From contig JAFVTZ010000187.1 in the NCBI GenBank assembly GCA_017502965.1, positions 1-6,364 of the forward strand: 6,364 bases of DNA. The letters run 5' to 3'. Positions within the stretch are counted from its first letter, which is position 1, and each line of letters opens with the position of its first letter. Both the position numbers and the translations under genes were made by a program. Below the pieces are notes generated by a model, which was not told the origin of the DNA, made no database searches, and saw only the letters and a program-made list of their open reading frames with translations. Positions 6,340-6,364 of this stretch are shown in pieces. Source of the DNA: Clostridia bacterium. GTDB taxonomy: Bacteria; Bacillota; Clostridia; Oscillospirales; Acutalibacteraceae.

Positions 6340-6340
6340 A
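6307..6340 (+). repeat. Right arm of the interrupted inverted repeat
   Basis: This 34-base block is the uninterrupted partner of the left arm (6104-6149). It begins with GAGGGC, the exact reverse complement of the leader segment GCCCTC, and ends with CCTTATTTCA, partner of the leader 5' end. Weaker similarity continues outward into the two promoter regions: - strand 6351-6334 against + strand 6081-6098 matches at about 13 of 18 positions. The element may therefore have arisen by inverted duplication of a promoter plus leader. Confidence 0.85.
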
Positions 6341-6345
6341 CTATT

Positions 6346-6351
6346 ATTATA
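6346..6351 (-). promoter_or_regulatory. Putative -10 box of the antisense RNA promoter
   Basis: On the - strand the bases 6351-6346 read TATAAT, a perfect -10 hexamer, placing a start near 6339. The matching -35 would fall at about 6369-6374, beyond the window end, so only half of the promoter can be judged. The region is very AT-rich, so a chance match is possible. Confidence 0.45.
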
Positions 6352-6364
6352 TACTTATAAAACC

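Noticed and set aside
6042..6364. Insertion sequence or CRISPR remnant in the 3' intergenic region
   Set aside because: There is no transposase fragment and no regularly spaced direct repeat. The one inverted repeat brackets a peptide gene with expression signals, which a type I toxin-antitoxin unit explains better.

Overview
The window looks like chromosome from a low-to-mid-GC Gram-positive anaerobe of the class Clostridia, probably the Ruminococcaceae/Oscillospiraceae. The grounds are the protein sequences, the strong AGGAG-type ribosome binding sites, and the gene order: a PBP2-like transpeptidase, a MinD-like ATPase and methylglyoxal synthase next to hisS-aspS. This placement comes from remembered family patterns, not from a search. 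All large genes are on the + strand and densely packed.

Positions 3-1688 hold the 3' part of a class B penicillin-binding protein gene whose start lies outside the window. A 73-base gap follows, with a near-consensus sigma-A promoter (1712-1740). From it a tight run of genes begins: a MinD-like ATPase (1762-2493), an MgsA family protein (2513-2914), histidyl-tRNA synthetase (2930-4231) and aspartyl-tRNA synthetase (4257-6041). The gaps between them are 19, 15 and 25 bases, so they are probably co-transcribed. The run ends in a strong hairpin at 6047-6079. Two genes in it are unusual. The MgsA-like protein has Ser where the catalytic Asp of methylglyoxal synthase should be. The MinD-like protein stands without MinC or MinE and has almost no C-terminal membrane-targeting helix.

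The last 320 bases (6042-6364) are the most interesting part. They contain a gene for a 29-residue hydrophobic peptide (6169-6258) with a very strong but probably sequestered Shine-Dalgarno sequence. Its stop codon lies inside a bidirectional terminator. A convergent promoter-like -10 box lies on the - strand. A 34-base-pair interrupted inverted repeat joins the 5' leader to the 3' flank. Together these look like a compact type I toxin-antitoxin module: a holin-like membrane toxin with a cis-encoded antisense RNA of about 90 nt. It is inserted directly behind the aminoacyl-tRNA synthetase operon.
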